Below, one piece after another: positions 44,120 through 52,062 of a stretch of 64,000 nucleotides of DNA. How positions within the stretch are numbered: position 1 is the first letter of the stretch; each line of letters begins with the position of its first letter. This DNA comes from Streptomyces sp. Root1304. GTDB lineage: Bacteria; Actinomycetota; Actinomycetes; Streptomycetales; Streptomycetaceae. A program made the translations under genes and the position numbers. A model generated the notes under the pieces. It was not told the DNA's origin, made no database searches, and saw only the letters and a program-made list of their open reading frames with translations. The stretch spans positions 231,847 through 295,846 of the forward strand of contig NZ_LMEP01000026.1 in assembly GCF_001426405.1 (NCBI RefSeq), in the 5' to 3' direction.

Positions 44120-45777
44120 GGGACGCCCTTTCTGGTTCGCGAGGAGGCGTGATCGGGCTGGTGACCCGGTCCGCGCGCGCGGACCGGGTCGGCCCGCGCG
44201 GTGGCTCCGCGCGGGGAGCTGAGGGCCGGTCCGGCCGGCGCGTCCGGGGCAGCGGGGTCCGGTGGAGAGACGGAGCGCAGATAGGCGCGGTCCGGTTTGC
44301 CCGAGGGGGTGAGGGGGAGCTTCGGCCAGACCGAGACGCGGACCGGCGTGTGCTCGGGGGTCAGCGCGGCGGAGACGTACCCCCGCAGGTCGCAGGAGGT
44401 GTGACCGGCCCCCGAGTGCAGCTCGACGGCCGCGTGCACCTGCTCCACCCAGTCGCGGTCGCGCACCCCGAACACCGTGGCCTGGCGCACCTGCGGATGG
44501 CGCATCAGCGCCTCCTCGATGGCGGCCGGGTCCAGCTTCAGCCCGCCGTGCTTGATCACGTCGCCCACCCGGCCGTCCAGCCGGAGGTAGCCGTAGCGGT
44601 CCCAGTACCCCAGGTCGCCGGTGCACAGCCAGCCGTCGCGGAAGACCGTCCCGGTGCGTTCCTCGTCGCCGAGGTAGCCGGCGGTGACGGTGGGCGAGCT
44701 GATCCAGATCTCGCCCGGCACCCCCCGCTCCACCTGCGGGCCGCCGCCGGGGCCGCGGATCTCCACCCGCACCCAGGGGAAGGGGCGGCCCGCCGAGCCC
44801 AGCAGCTCCGGCTCGCGGTGGTCCAGCGGGTTGAGGCTGCTGATGCCGCCCGCCTCCGTCGTCCCGTACACCTGGATGAGCACGTCGCCGAAGAGCTCCA
44901 CGGCCCGCGCCACCCGCTCCGGCGCCGCCGGGGTGCCGCTGTAGGTGATGCGGCGGAGCGAGGCCAGGTCGGTGAGCGGGGCCGCCGGATGGTCCAGGAG
45001 GCGGTAGAGGTGCGGGACGGCGAGGTAGACGTCGGTGACCCCGTGCCGCTCGAAGGCGTCCAGGACGTCCCCGGCGTCGAACTCGTCGTGCAGCACGACC
45101 ACTCCGCCGCTCGCGAGCACGGCGTCGGCCATCGGCGCGGTCGTGTGGCTGATCGGTGTGACGGACAGCAGCGTCGCGGGTCCCCGGGGATCGAGGCCAT
45201 GGGCGAGCCGGCTGACGAGCTCCTCGCGGGTGTCGTACCGCTGGGCGACCATCTTGGGCCGACCGGTGCTCCCGCTGGTGAACTCGACGGTGGCGAGGTC
45301 GTCGGGGCGGGGGTCGGGAAGCCGGCCCGGCAATGGTGCTACGGGGGCGGCCGTCGGTCCGGTCTCCCAGGGGACGGTCAGCGCGGTGACGGCCGGGACG
45401 CGGCGGGTGAGCCATTCGCCGCGCTCGGCGCTCTCGTCGTCGACGAGCAGCACCGACACCCCCAGGTCCTCCAGGAGTTGGGCCTGGGTGGCGACCGAGA
45501 AGGTCTCCGTGTCGGTCCGCGGGTTCATCGACCGTACGTACACGGAGGTGGCGCCCAGGAGATGGACGGCGTACCGGGCGCCGAGCATCACCGGCCGGTT
45601 CGGGCCGGTGAGCACGGCGACGGTGTCACCGGGCCGGACGCCGCGGGAGTGCAGCAGGGCCGCGGCGGCCCGTACCGAACCCGCGAGCCGGCCGGCGGTG
45701 ACGGCCTCGTCGGCGCGGTGCACCACCACGCGCCCGGGGTCCTTTCCGAGCGCTTCGAGAATGCGGCGTACGTACAT
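44116..45777 (-). CDS. AMP-dependent acyl/aryl-CoA ligase-like adenylating enzyme
   Basis: 553 residues of the ANL superfamily: A3 VEFTSGSTGRPKMVAQ, A5 VYGTTEAGGISSL, A7 TGDLGYWDRYGYLRLDGR, A8 VGDVIKHGGLKLDPAAIEEA, A10 lysine in LPLTPSGKPDRAYL. It should activate a carboxylate, most simply the 3-amino-4-hydroxybenzoate made by the two following genes. No carrier protein or NRPS lies nearby, so CoA, ammonia or a peptide amine may be the acceptor. The last ~50 residues are a low-complexity Pro/Ala/Arg tail. ATG 45777 has an excellent AAAGGAGG site. Lies 33 bp after the multicopper oxidase gene. Confidence 0.87.
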   Translation of the reverse strand: MYVRRILEALGKDPGRVVVHRADEAVTAGRLAGSVRAAAALLHSRGVRPGDTVAVLTGPNRPVMLGARYAVHLLGATSVYVRSMNPRTDTETFSVATQAQLLEDLGVSVLLVDDESAERGEWLTRRVPAVTALTVPWETGPTAAPVAPLPGRLPDPRPDDLATVEFTSGSTGRPKMVAQRYDTREELVSRLAHGLDPRGPATLLSVTPISHTTAPMADAVLASGGVVVLHDEFDAGDVLDAFERHGVTDVYLAVPHLYRLLDHPAAPLTDLASLRRITYSGTPAAPERVARAVELFGDVLIQVYGTTEAGGISSLNPLDHREPELLGSAGRPFPWVRVEIRGPGGGPQVERGVPGEIWISSPTVTAGYLGDEERTGTVFRDGWLCTGDLGYWDRYGYLRLDGRVGDVIKHGGLKLDPAAIEEALMRHPQVRQATVFGVRDRDWVEQVHAAVELHSGAGHTSCDLRGYVSAALTPEHTPVRVSVWPKLPLTPSGKPDRAYLRSVSPPDPAAPDAPAGPALSSPRGATARADPVRARGPGHQPDHASSRTRKGVP

Positions 45778-45810
45778 GGTTCCTCCTTTCTGGAAAGGGG
45801 AGTCGTCCGG

Positions 45811-47271
45811 TCAGGAAATGCGCATCTGCGCCATCATTCCCATGGCGCTGTGGTCGATCATGTGGCAGTGGTACGGAAAGACCCCGCGATGCGTGTCGAA
45901 GGTCAGCTGGAGTTTCGCGGTCTGTCCCGGGAAGAGGAGGACGGTGTCCTTGAGTCCGGCCTCCGCCGGATAGACCGGCATTCCGTCCCGTTCGAGAATG
46001 CGGAACTGGACCAGATGCGTGTGGAAGTTGTGCGGCACGGTCGTGCTGGTGTTCTTGACCGTCCACACCTCGGTGGAGCCCCAGGCGATCTCGGTGTCGA
46101 TCCGGTCGTGGTCGAAGGTCTTCTCGTTGATGTACGCGAGGTGGCCGGTGCCCGGCTCGTCCATCCGCAGCTCGAAGCTGCGCTCGACGGTCGGGGTGGG
46201 CAGCGCCGGCAGGGTGGTCAGCACGTCCGGCACCCGGCTGGTGTCCTCGACCCGCTCCTCGACGTCGAAGCGCATGATCTGCCCGACGAGTTCGGTGGGG
46301 CCGGGGCCCAGCATGTTCGACAGGGTGACCTGGGTGCCCGGGGCGTACCGCGAGAAGTCGATGACGAAGTCGGCGCGCTCGCCGGGGGAGAGGACGACCA
46401 CCGGGGACGGCGCGGGCGCCGGGAGCAGCCCGCCGTCCGAGCCTATGTGGACGATGGGGCTGCCGTCGGAGAGCGCCATCACGAAGATCCGCAGGTTGCA
46501 GGAGTTGACCATCCGGAAGCGGTACTTGCGGGCCTTGACCTTCAGGTGCGGCCACGGGGCGCCGTTGACCAGGATGGTCGTGCGGTTGAGGGAGTCGTCC
46601 ATCGTGTAGACCATCCGGCCCGCGGCGTCGAAGTGCGCGTCCCGCAGGATCAGCGGCACCTCGTACGGCCCCGAGGGCAGCCCGAGCGCGTCCTCGGCCT
46701 CGTCGCCGAGGAGGTAGAGCCCGGAGAGGCCCCGGTAGACGTGCTCGGACTCCAGGTGGTGGGCGTGGTCGTGGGTCCACAGGGTGGCGCCGACCTGGCG
46801 GTTGGCGTACACGTAGGTCTTCGACGCGCCCGGCTGGATCAGGTCCATCATCCCGCCGTCCTGGTCCTGCGGGTTGGCCCCGCCGTGCAGATGGACCGAG
46901 GTCGGCGCGGACAGGCCGTTGATCTGCTTCACGACGGCCGTGCGGCCGCTGCGGGCCCGGATCGTGGGGCCCGGGAAGGTGCCGTTGTACGTCAGGACCT
47001 CGGTCCGCAGACCGGGCAGGATCTCCACCCGGGCCCGGCGCATGGTGACCGCGTAGTAGTCGGCCGAGCGGGTCCTCCGGTACGGGGCGAGGACCCGCGG
47101 CCGCGGCAGCGGCACGGTGAACGGGGTGACCGCGGGCGGGCCCGGCGGGGGCTCGGCGGCCACCGCCGGCGTGCCGGACGTGAGGCTCTGGAACACCCCG
47201 CCGGCCGCGCCGACAGCGCCGACGGCACCGGCGGTGAGTCCGAGTCGTATCGCATGGCGGCGAGAGAACAC
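45811..47271 (-). CDS. Tat-exported multicopper oxidase, phenoxazinone-synthase/CotA-like
   Basis: 486 residues. Twin-arginine signal FSRRHAIRLGLTAGAVGAVG, then three cupredoxin domains with all four copper motifs: TSVHLHGGANPQDQDGG, LWTHDHAHHLE, VPHNFHTHLVQF, and YHCHMIDHSAMGMM with the type 1 Met. It oxidises phenols or o-aminophenols with O2 outside the cell. First gene of the 3,4-AHBA operon, so oxidative coupling of an AHBA-derived o-aminophenol to a phenoxazinone is the obvious role; grixazone clusters use a tyrosinase-like GriF instead. GTG 47271 follows AGGAA. Confidence 0.9.
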   Translation of the reverse strand: MFSRRHAIRLGLTAGAVGAVGAAGGVFQSLTSGTPAVAAEPPPGPPAVTPFTVPLPRPRVLAPYRRTRSADYYAVTMRRARVEILPGLRTEVLTYNGTFPGPTIRARSGRTAVVKQINGLSAPTSVHLHGGANPQDQDGGMMDLIQPGASKTYVYANRQVGATLWTHDHAHHLESEHVYRGLSGLYLLGDEAEDALGLPSGPYEVPLILRDAHFDAAGRMVYTMDDSLNRTTILVNGAPWPHLKVKARKYRFRMVNSCNLRIFVMALSDGSPIVHIGSDGGLLPAPAPSPVVVLSPGERADFVIDFSRYAPGTQVTLSNMLGPGPTELVGQIMRFDVEERVEDTSRVPDVLTTLPALPTPTVERSFELRMDEPGTGHLAYINEKTFDHDRIDTEIAWGSTEVWTVKNTSTTVPHNFHTHLVQFRILERDGMPVYPAEAGLKDTVLLFPGQTAKLQLTFDTHRGVFPYHCHMIDHSAMGMMAQMRIS

Positions 47272-47681
47272 AGCGGATTCCTAACGTGACGGTTTTCCCG
47301 GAACGACGGTCCGGAGGGGATTCGGCAGGTGCTTCCGAACGGTGGTGAATTCGTTCTCCGAGCATGGGTGTGAAAGGGCGGAACTCCGAGCGGCTTCGCG
47401 CCGGTGCTTGCATGTGTCATGCGATCGATGACCTCGGTCATTCCGGCCAGTGGGAACGGGAACCGGGGAATCCGGGATGACGCGCGTCACGGCGCGCGAT
47501 GCCGTCCGTCACGCCTCCGCCGGGAAATGTCACCGGTTCCCGGCGACGGGGACCGGCCGGGTGCCGGCCGCGCGAGAGTGTCGCTCGGCGTCTGCCCTGC
47601 GTACGGCGCCTTCCGTCCGCCGGCCCCCGGGGCCCGCACGGCCCCGGCGCCGGACCGTCATCCCCGCGCACCGGAGGCACC
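47272..47681. promoter_or_regulatory. 410-bp divergent control region between AHBA and thiopeptide genes
   Basis: No gene seen. It holds the promoters of the minus-strand oxidase operon and plus-strand sagB. A perfect 12-bp dyad TGACGCGCGTCA lies at 47478-47489. On the minus strand 47406-47423 reads CGCATGACACATGCAAGC, sharing TGACACATG with the candidate operator at 50715. The right third is very GC-rich with frequent short inverted repeats. Confidence 0.55.
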
Positions 47682-49364
47682 GTGCAGACCACGCAGACGA
47701 CACGACAGACGACACAGACCGGGCAGGCCGTCCAGACGGAGCAGGCCGCCGGAGCCGCGCACACGGAGCAGGCCGCCCGGGCCGCGCAGACGGCGTCGGA
47801 CATCGCGGAAGCGGGCGGGCGGCCGCTCGGACCCGCCCGCGCCGTCCCGGCGTTCACCGGCGGGGTGCGGGTGCACTTCTCCCCGGCCGACGGCGACGTC
47901 GCCACCCTCGCCGGGCCCGTCACCTCCCTCTCCCTCCGTCCCGTCCGGGGCGGCGTCCGGACCGCCCTGGAGCGGCTCGCCGAAGGGCCCCTGCCCGCCG
48001 AGGAGTTGTACGCGGGGCTGCGACCCGCCGAGCGCGTCCAGTTCGAGCGGGTCCTCGACCGGGCCCGGCACCTGGTCGCCCACGCCGTCCTCGCCCGGAG
48101 CGAGGGAGAGGGCGAGGGAGCGGACGAGGGGGAAGGGAGGCGGGGCGGCCGGGAGCTGCTCCGGCTGGAGCCGGTGGCCCGCGACGCCGCCTACCACCCG
48201 GTCGCCGTCCCCGCCGGCGCGACCGTCCGCCTCTCCCGCTTCGCCTTCTGCCGTACCCGCGAAGGCGCCCTCGTCCTCGAATCGCCGCTCGTCAGGTTCC
48301 GTGCCGTGCTCACCGACCCGGCGGCGCGGGCGCTCGCCGCCGCGCTCGGCGAGCCCGGCACCCCGGCCCGCCTCGGCGCGGACGCGGGCCTCGCCGCCAC
48401 CGGCACCGCCGACCTGCTCGGCCACCTCGTGGGCGCGGGGTTCGCCGAACTCGCCGACGAGGACGGCGCCTTCGCCTCGGACGCCGAACCCGTCCTGCGC
48501 CAGTGGGACTTCCACGACCTCCTCTTCCACTCGCGCATCCGCTCCGGCCGCTACGACGACGTGTTCGGCGCCGTCTACCCGCACCGCGGCGCCATCGAGC
48601 CCCGGCCGGCCGTGCGCCCGGTCCCCGAGGGCCCCGCCGTGCCCCTGTACCGGCCGACCCGGGAGGAGATCGCCGAGCGCGACCCCTCCCTCACCACCGC
48701 CATCGAGACCCGGCGCTCCATCCGGGGCTACGGCGACCGGGAGATGACCGCGCGCCAGCTGGGGGAGTTCCTCTACCGGGTGGCCCGCGTCCGCGCCCAC
48801 TACACGCCGGAGCCGGGCGGCGAGCGCGACGAGGTCGTCTCGCGGCCCTACCCCAGCGGCGGGCAGGGCTACGAGCTGGAGCTGTACGTCACCGTGCGCC
48901 GCTGCGAGGGACTGGCACCCGGCGTCTACTACTACGACCCCGTCGGCCACCGGCTCGTCCTGCGCAACGTGGACGAGGCGGCCCGCGAGTCCCTTCTCCA
49001 CGTCGCCTCACGGGCCACCGGCATGGAGGCGCGCCCCGACGTGCTCGTCACCGTCACGGCCCGCTTCCAGCGCATGTCGTGGAAGTACCGGGCCATCGCC
49101 TACGCCACCACGCTCCGGCACACCGGGGTGCTCTACCAGACGATGTACCTGGTGGCGACGGCCCTCGGTCTGGCCCCCTGCGCCCTCGGCAACGGCGATG
49201 CCGACATGTCCGCCGAGGTGCTCGGCCTGGACTACCTCCAGGAGTCCTCCGTGGGCGACTTCCTGCTCGGCAGCAGGCGCCCCGACGACTCCGTCGCAGG
49301 TGAGCCGGGGGAGGGCTGGCGGATGCTCAACAGCCCCGAGTGGTCGCTGCCGGAGAATCCCTGA
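47682..49364 (+). CDS. SagB/ThcOx-type azoline dehydrogenase
   Basis: 560 residues, FMN-dependent oxidase that turns thiazolines/oxazolines in a RiPP precursor into azoles. The first ~50 residues are a Gln/Thr/Ala-rich repeat (QTTQTTRQTTQTGQAVQTEQ), followed by a ~250-residue docking region and the nitroreductase core from about residue 340: AIETRRSIRGYGDREMTA, SRPYPSGGQGYELELYV, PGVYYYDPVGHRL, MSWKYRAIAYATTLRHTGV, LYQTMYLVATALGLAPCALG. GTG 47682 follows GGAGG. First gene of the thiopeptide locus, 152 bp before the first precursor. Confidence 0.9.
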   Translation: MQTTQTTRQTTQTGQAVQTEQAAGAAHTEQAARAAQTASDIAEAGGRPLGPARAVPAFTGGVRVHFSPADGDVATLAGPVTSLSLRPVRGGVRTALERLAEGPLPAEELYAGLRPAERVQFERVLDRARHLVAHAVLARSEGEGEGADEGEGRRGGRELLRLEPVARDAAYHPVAVPAGATVRLSRFAFCRTREGALVLESPLVRFRAVLTDPAARALAAALGEPGTPARLGADAGLAATGTADLLGHLVGAGFAELADEDGAFASDAEPVLRQWDFHDLLFHSRIRSGRYDDVFGAVYPHRGAIEPRPAVRPVPEGPAVPLYRPTREEIAERDPSLTTAIETRRSIRGYGDREMTARQLGEFLYRVARVRAHYTPEPGGERDEVVSRPYPSGGQGYELELYVTVRRCEGLAPGVYYYDPVGHRLVLRNVDEAARESLLHVASRATGMEARPDVLVTVTARFQRMSWKYRAIAYATTLRHTGVLYQTMYLVATALGLAPCALGNGDADMSAEVLGLDYLQESSVGDFLLGSRRPDDSVAGEPGEGWRMLNSPEWSLPENP

Positions 49365-49516
49365 TCCTTTGCCGGCCCTTTCGGCATGACGACCGTTATT
49401 CCGGGCGTGATAAACGTCAGGCGGTCCCCGGAAAGGCTGGTGCACCCGAGGGCGGGTCAGCATTATTGGTGTTGCAGCCGAACGGTTGCCGAGAAGAATT
49501 CGGAAAGGAATTCAGA

Positions 49517-49687
49517 ATGAGCATCGACGACATCAAGCAGGGCGACGACGCCGCGTTCGACAACTTCGACGTCGCGGAGCTGGAGACCCTCGAGGTCGCC
49601 CAGGGCGTGGCCCTCCCGGAGATGGGTGCCTCCAGCGGCTCGATCGGCACCTCGTCCTCCTCGTCCTCCACCTGCTCCGCCTGCTGA
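49517..49687 (+). CDS. thiopeptide precursor peptide, copy 1
   Basis: 56 residues. Acidic leader with DNFDVAELETLEVAQGVALP resembling lactazole/berninamycin leaders in the recognition block and in the ending VALPEMGAS; core from about residue 40, SGSIGTSSSSSSTCSAC, with Gly-Ser-Ile-Gly, Thr, six consecutive Ser, Thr-Cys-Ser-Ala-Cys. ATG 49517 follows GGAAAGGAA. In such peptides Cys and some Ser/Thr become azoles, other Ser become dehydroalanine, and two dehydroalanines join to make the central pyridine with loss of the leader. Exact leader/core boundary (GA|S or GAS|S) is inferred from the lactazole precursor. Confidence 0.9.
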   Translation: MSIDDIKQGDDAAFDNFDVAELETLEVAQGVALPEMGASSGSIGTSSSSSSTCSAC

Positions 49688-49722
49688 ACCTCCCCCGACC
49701 GAAACTCCGAAAGGAACTCACC

Positions 49723-49893
49723 ATGAGCATCGACGACATCAAGAACGGCGACGACGCCGCGTTCGACAACTTCGACGTCGCGGAGCTGGAGACCCTCGAG
49801 GTCGCCCAGGGCGTGGCCCTCCCGGAGATGGGTGCCTCCAGCGGTTCCATCGGCACCTCGTCGTCCTCGTCCTCCACCTGCTCGGCCTGCTGA
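49723..49893 (+). CDS. thiopeptide precursor peptide, copy 2
   Basis: 56 residues, identical to copy 1 except residue 8 (Asn instead of Gln) in the leader. The duplication unit is 206 bp and includes the ribosome site (CCGAAAGGAA). The nucleotide sequence has silent differences in the Ser run (TCG/TCC), so the duplication is not brand new yet the core is held constant. A hairpin terminator follows. The likely effect is more precursor of a single product. Confidence 0.9.
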   Translation: MSIDDIKNGDDAAFDNFDVAELETLEVAQGVALPEMGASSGSIGTSSSSSSTCSAC

Positions 49894-49926
49894 CCGAGTA
49901 ACCGAGGCTGAACGCACGACGCACGA

Positions 49927-49965
49927 AGGATGCGACCGCCCGGCTCCGGCCGGGCGGCGCATCCT
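49927..49965 (+). terminator. hairpin after the twin precursor genes
   Basis: About 16 bp of stem (AGGATGCG-A-CCGCCCGG against CCGGGCGG-CGCATCCT, one bulge) around a short CTCCGG loop, 33 nt past the second precursor stop. It would separate the abundant precursor message from the downstream biosynthetic operon. Confidence 0.8.
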
Positions 49966-50039
49966 TGCGTGCGTCAGGGGTCGTTCGGGGTGTTCCCCGT
50001 CGGGCCCGCGGGCCGCCGGCCCGCGGTGCGACCGGCCCG

Positions 50040-50603
50040 TCAGCCCCGCAGGGCGACGTGGAAGGACGAGGCCCACAGCACGAGCGCCGCACCGAGACCC
50101 ACGACCGTGCGGATCGTCTCGGCGGTGGTGCCGGCCGCCAGCACGGCGAGCCCCACCAGCGCGACCGCCGTCAGGAAGACCGCGGTCCACTTGTACTGCC
50201 CCTGGTCGAAGAGGCGCGCGAGCGGGAAGAAGTGCAGCCCCACGACCAGGCAGATTCCGACCGGGATGAACTCCGGGTGCCCCGAGGCGTTCGACGCGGC
50301 GATGACCACGAAGATCGCCACCAGTTCGGCCATGTTGACCAGGCCGACGCCCCGGTTCCACTTCTCCGGGAGCCGCACCAGGCGGGTCACCGGACCCGCG
50401 GTGCCCCGGAAGGCCAGCACCACCGCGCCGACGGTCACGACGGCCGCGACCACGCCGACCGCGACGGAGACGGGCACCGCCGCTATCCCCGAACCGCCGG
50501 CGAAGGCCCAGACGAGGGCGAAGACGGCGAGGACGATCGCGCCGCGGCGGCGCAGATTGCGCGTGAGTGCAAGGCACTCGGCGTCGGTGGTTTCCGTAGT
50601 CAT
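50040..50603 (-). CDS. five-helix membrane protein inside the thiopeptide cluster
   Basis: 187 residues, family not recognised. About five to six hydrophobic segments (GAIVLAVFALVWAFAGGSGI, VAVGVVAAVVTVGAVVLAF, LVNMAELVAIFVVIAASNAS, FIPVGICLVVGLHFFPLARL, WTAVFLTAVALVGLAVLAAG, VVGLGAALVLWASSFHVA) with the conserved-looking HPEFIPVGICLVVGLHFFPL. It is on the opposite strand between the precursors and the modifying genes. Possible roles are immunity or nothing to do with the cluster; the sequence does not decide. Confidence 0.75.
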   Translation of the reverse strand: MTTETTDAECLALTRNLRRRGAIVLAVFALVWAFAGGSGIAAVPVSVAVGVVAAVVTVGAVVLAFRGTAGPVTRLVRLPEKWNRGVGLVNMAELVAIFVVIAASNASGHPEFIPVGICLVVGLHFFPLARLFDQGQYKWTAVFLTAVALVGLAVLAAGTTAETIRTVVGLGAALVLWASSFHVALRG

Positions 50604-50701
50604 GGCGCGGACACTACAGCGGCGTCCGCCGATGATCCGACCGCGTTGTCTATTTTCAGCCAGTCCGACTCGTCCGCGTCGCGCGAAGCCCTGGCCCGAG
50701 C

Positions 50702-50733
50702 GTCACGTAAAAGGTGACACATGTCAGCGCGGG
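50702..50733. promoter_or_regulatory. compound dyad upstream of the thiopeptide operon
   Basis: GTCAC (50702) and GTGAC (50714) face each other over 7 nt, and TGACACATGTCA (50715-50726, TGAC-N4-GTCA) overlaps the second arm, followed by GCGCGGG. GACA-N2-TGTCAGCGCGGG is repeated at 63081-63098. It lies in the 244-bp divergent gap, ~120 bp before the pyridine synthase start. Confidence 0.55.
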
Positions 50734-50847
50734 ACCCCATTCCCTGTCGCGCCGCAATTCCGCCGCCGCATGATGGGCGCCGGAAAGCAGGAAACGCAGG
50801 ACGTTGTTGTTCTCGGTTGTTCTCGATTTCTCGGAAGGTGCGAAAGC

Positions 50848-52062
50848 ATGAGGGTTGATGCGCTGGAGCGCACTGCCGTGAAGCCGGATTCCGACGGCCT
50901 GACGGGAGTGCGGCTGCACACACGGATGCCGGTCACACCGGCCTGGCTCGCCCGGTACGTCGTACCGGTCGCCCGCGCGCTGAACGAGGCGGGCGCTCCC
51001 GCCGTCCAGTTGCGCCGCGGGTGGCTCCACGGACCGCACGTCGACATACTCGCCCGGGACGCCACCGGCATCCCCGGCGGCGGCCCCGACTGGGACGCGG
51101 TCGCACGGGGCCTGACGGCCGGCCCGCTCGACCCGCCCCGGGCCCTCACCGAGGAGACCTACCTCGGCCAGGCCCGCGAGTTCGGGCGCCTCGAAGCCGT
51201 CCAGCCGCCCTACCTGCCGCTGCGCGAGCACGGCGCCGTCGAGCGGATCGAGCCCGGCGGCCGGGACGGCGCCGCCGCCCGCGACCCGCGCCTCGACCGC
51301 TTCCGCGCCGTCGTGCACGGAGCCCTCACCCCCGCCCTGCTCCGGACCGTCGACGACCTCGCGGGCGTGCCCGGCTCCGGCACCCTCCGGCTCGCCGAGG
51401 CCTTCGTGGCGCTCGCCGACACCCACACCCTCGGCCTCGGATACGGCGTCTTCTCGCCGCGCTCCCACGTCGAGGCCTTCCTTGCCTGGGCCGCGCCCAC
51501 CAAGGACGTACGGCCCGTCTTCGCCCGGCGCCTCGCCGAGGACGCGCCCGCGCTGCGCCGGGTCGTCGAGGAGCGGCTGAGCGGCGAGGTCTCCGCGACC
51601 GCCGCCGCCTGGCGCACCGGACTCGCCTACGGCGCCGGGGCGCTGGAGAGCGCGGTCGCCGCCGGCACCCTCACCCTCGACCTCCTCGACGGCGCCACCG
51701 CCGGGCTCGACCGCTCCGAGATGGGCCCGCCCGGAGCGACCACGGTCGTCCCGCGCGGGGAGCAGCCCGACAGCGACTTCCACCGGACGGTCGGCGAGGC
51801 CGGAGTGACCTCCGCCCCGTCCCCGTGGTTCGCCTCCTTCCGCCTCCTGACGAACCTCTTCTACGAGCAGCTTCCGCTGCTCACCGTCTCCCCGATGCAG
51901 CGCTACTACACCTGCTTCGCCGTCGCCGAGACCGTCGACGAGGTCCTCGGCGTCTCCTGGCGGGAGCGCATCGCCGCGAACACCCCCGCCGGAAACGCGA
52001 GTTCCGCCGCCCCCGCCCCGAGCGCCGCTCCGGGCACCGCCCCCGAGGGAGCCCTTCGATGA
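50848..52062 (+). CDS. candidate thiopeptide pyridine synthase (TbtD/TclM type)
   Basis: 404 residues, related to the SpaB_C/thiopeptide-type fold but distinct from the eliminase at 60086. N-terminal RLHTRMPVTPAWLARYVVPV and GWLHGPHVDILA, C-terminal ASFRLLTNLFYEQLPLLTVS, MQRYYTCFAVAETVDEVLG. In thiopeptide loci the second small SpaB_C-like protein catalyses formal [4+2] cycloaddition of two dehydroalanines, aromatising to pyridine and releasing the leader. ATG 50848 follows GGAAGGTG. First gene of the six-gene operon; the next gene starts in its stop codon. The family call is by architecture and context; a specialised search would settle it. Confidence 0.75.
   Translation: MRVDALERTAVKPDSDGLTGVRLHTRMPVTPAWLARYVVPVARALNEAGAPAVQLRRGWLHGPHVDILARDATGIPGGGPDWDAVARGLTAGPLDPPRALTEETYLGQAREFGRLEAVQPPYLPLREHGAVERIEPGGRDGAAARDPRLDRFRAVVHGALTPALLRTVDDLAGVPGSGTLRLAEAFVALADTHTLGLGYGVFSPRSHVEAFLAWAAPTKDVRPVFARRLAEDAPALRRVVEERLSGEVSATAAAWRTGLAYGAGALESAVAAGTLTLDLLDGATAGLDRSEMGPPGATTVVPRGEQPDSDFHRTVGEAGVTSAPSPWFASFRLLTNLFYEQLPLLTVSPMQRYYTCFAVAETVDEVLGVSWRERIAANTPAGNASSAAPAPSAAPGTAPEGALR

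Noticed and set aside
49495..49893. Third precursor copy or a separate leader gene near the twin peptides
   Set aside because: No further copy of the leader or Ser-rich core was found upstream of 49517 or downstream of 49893.
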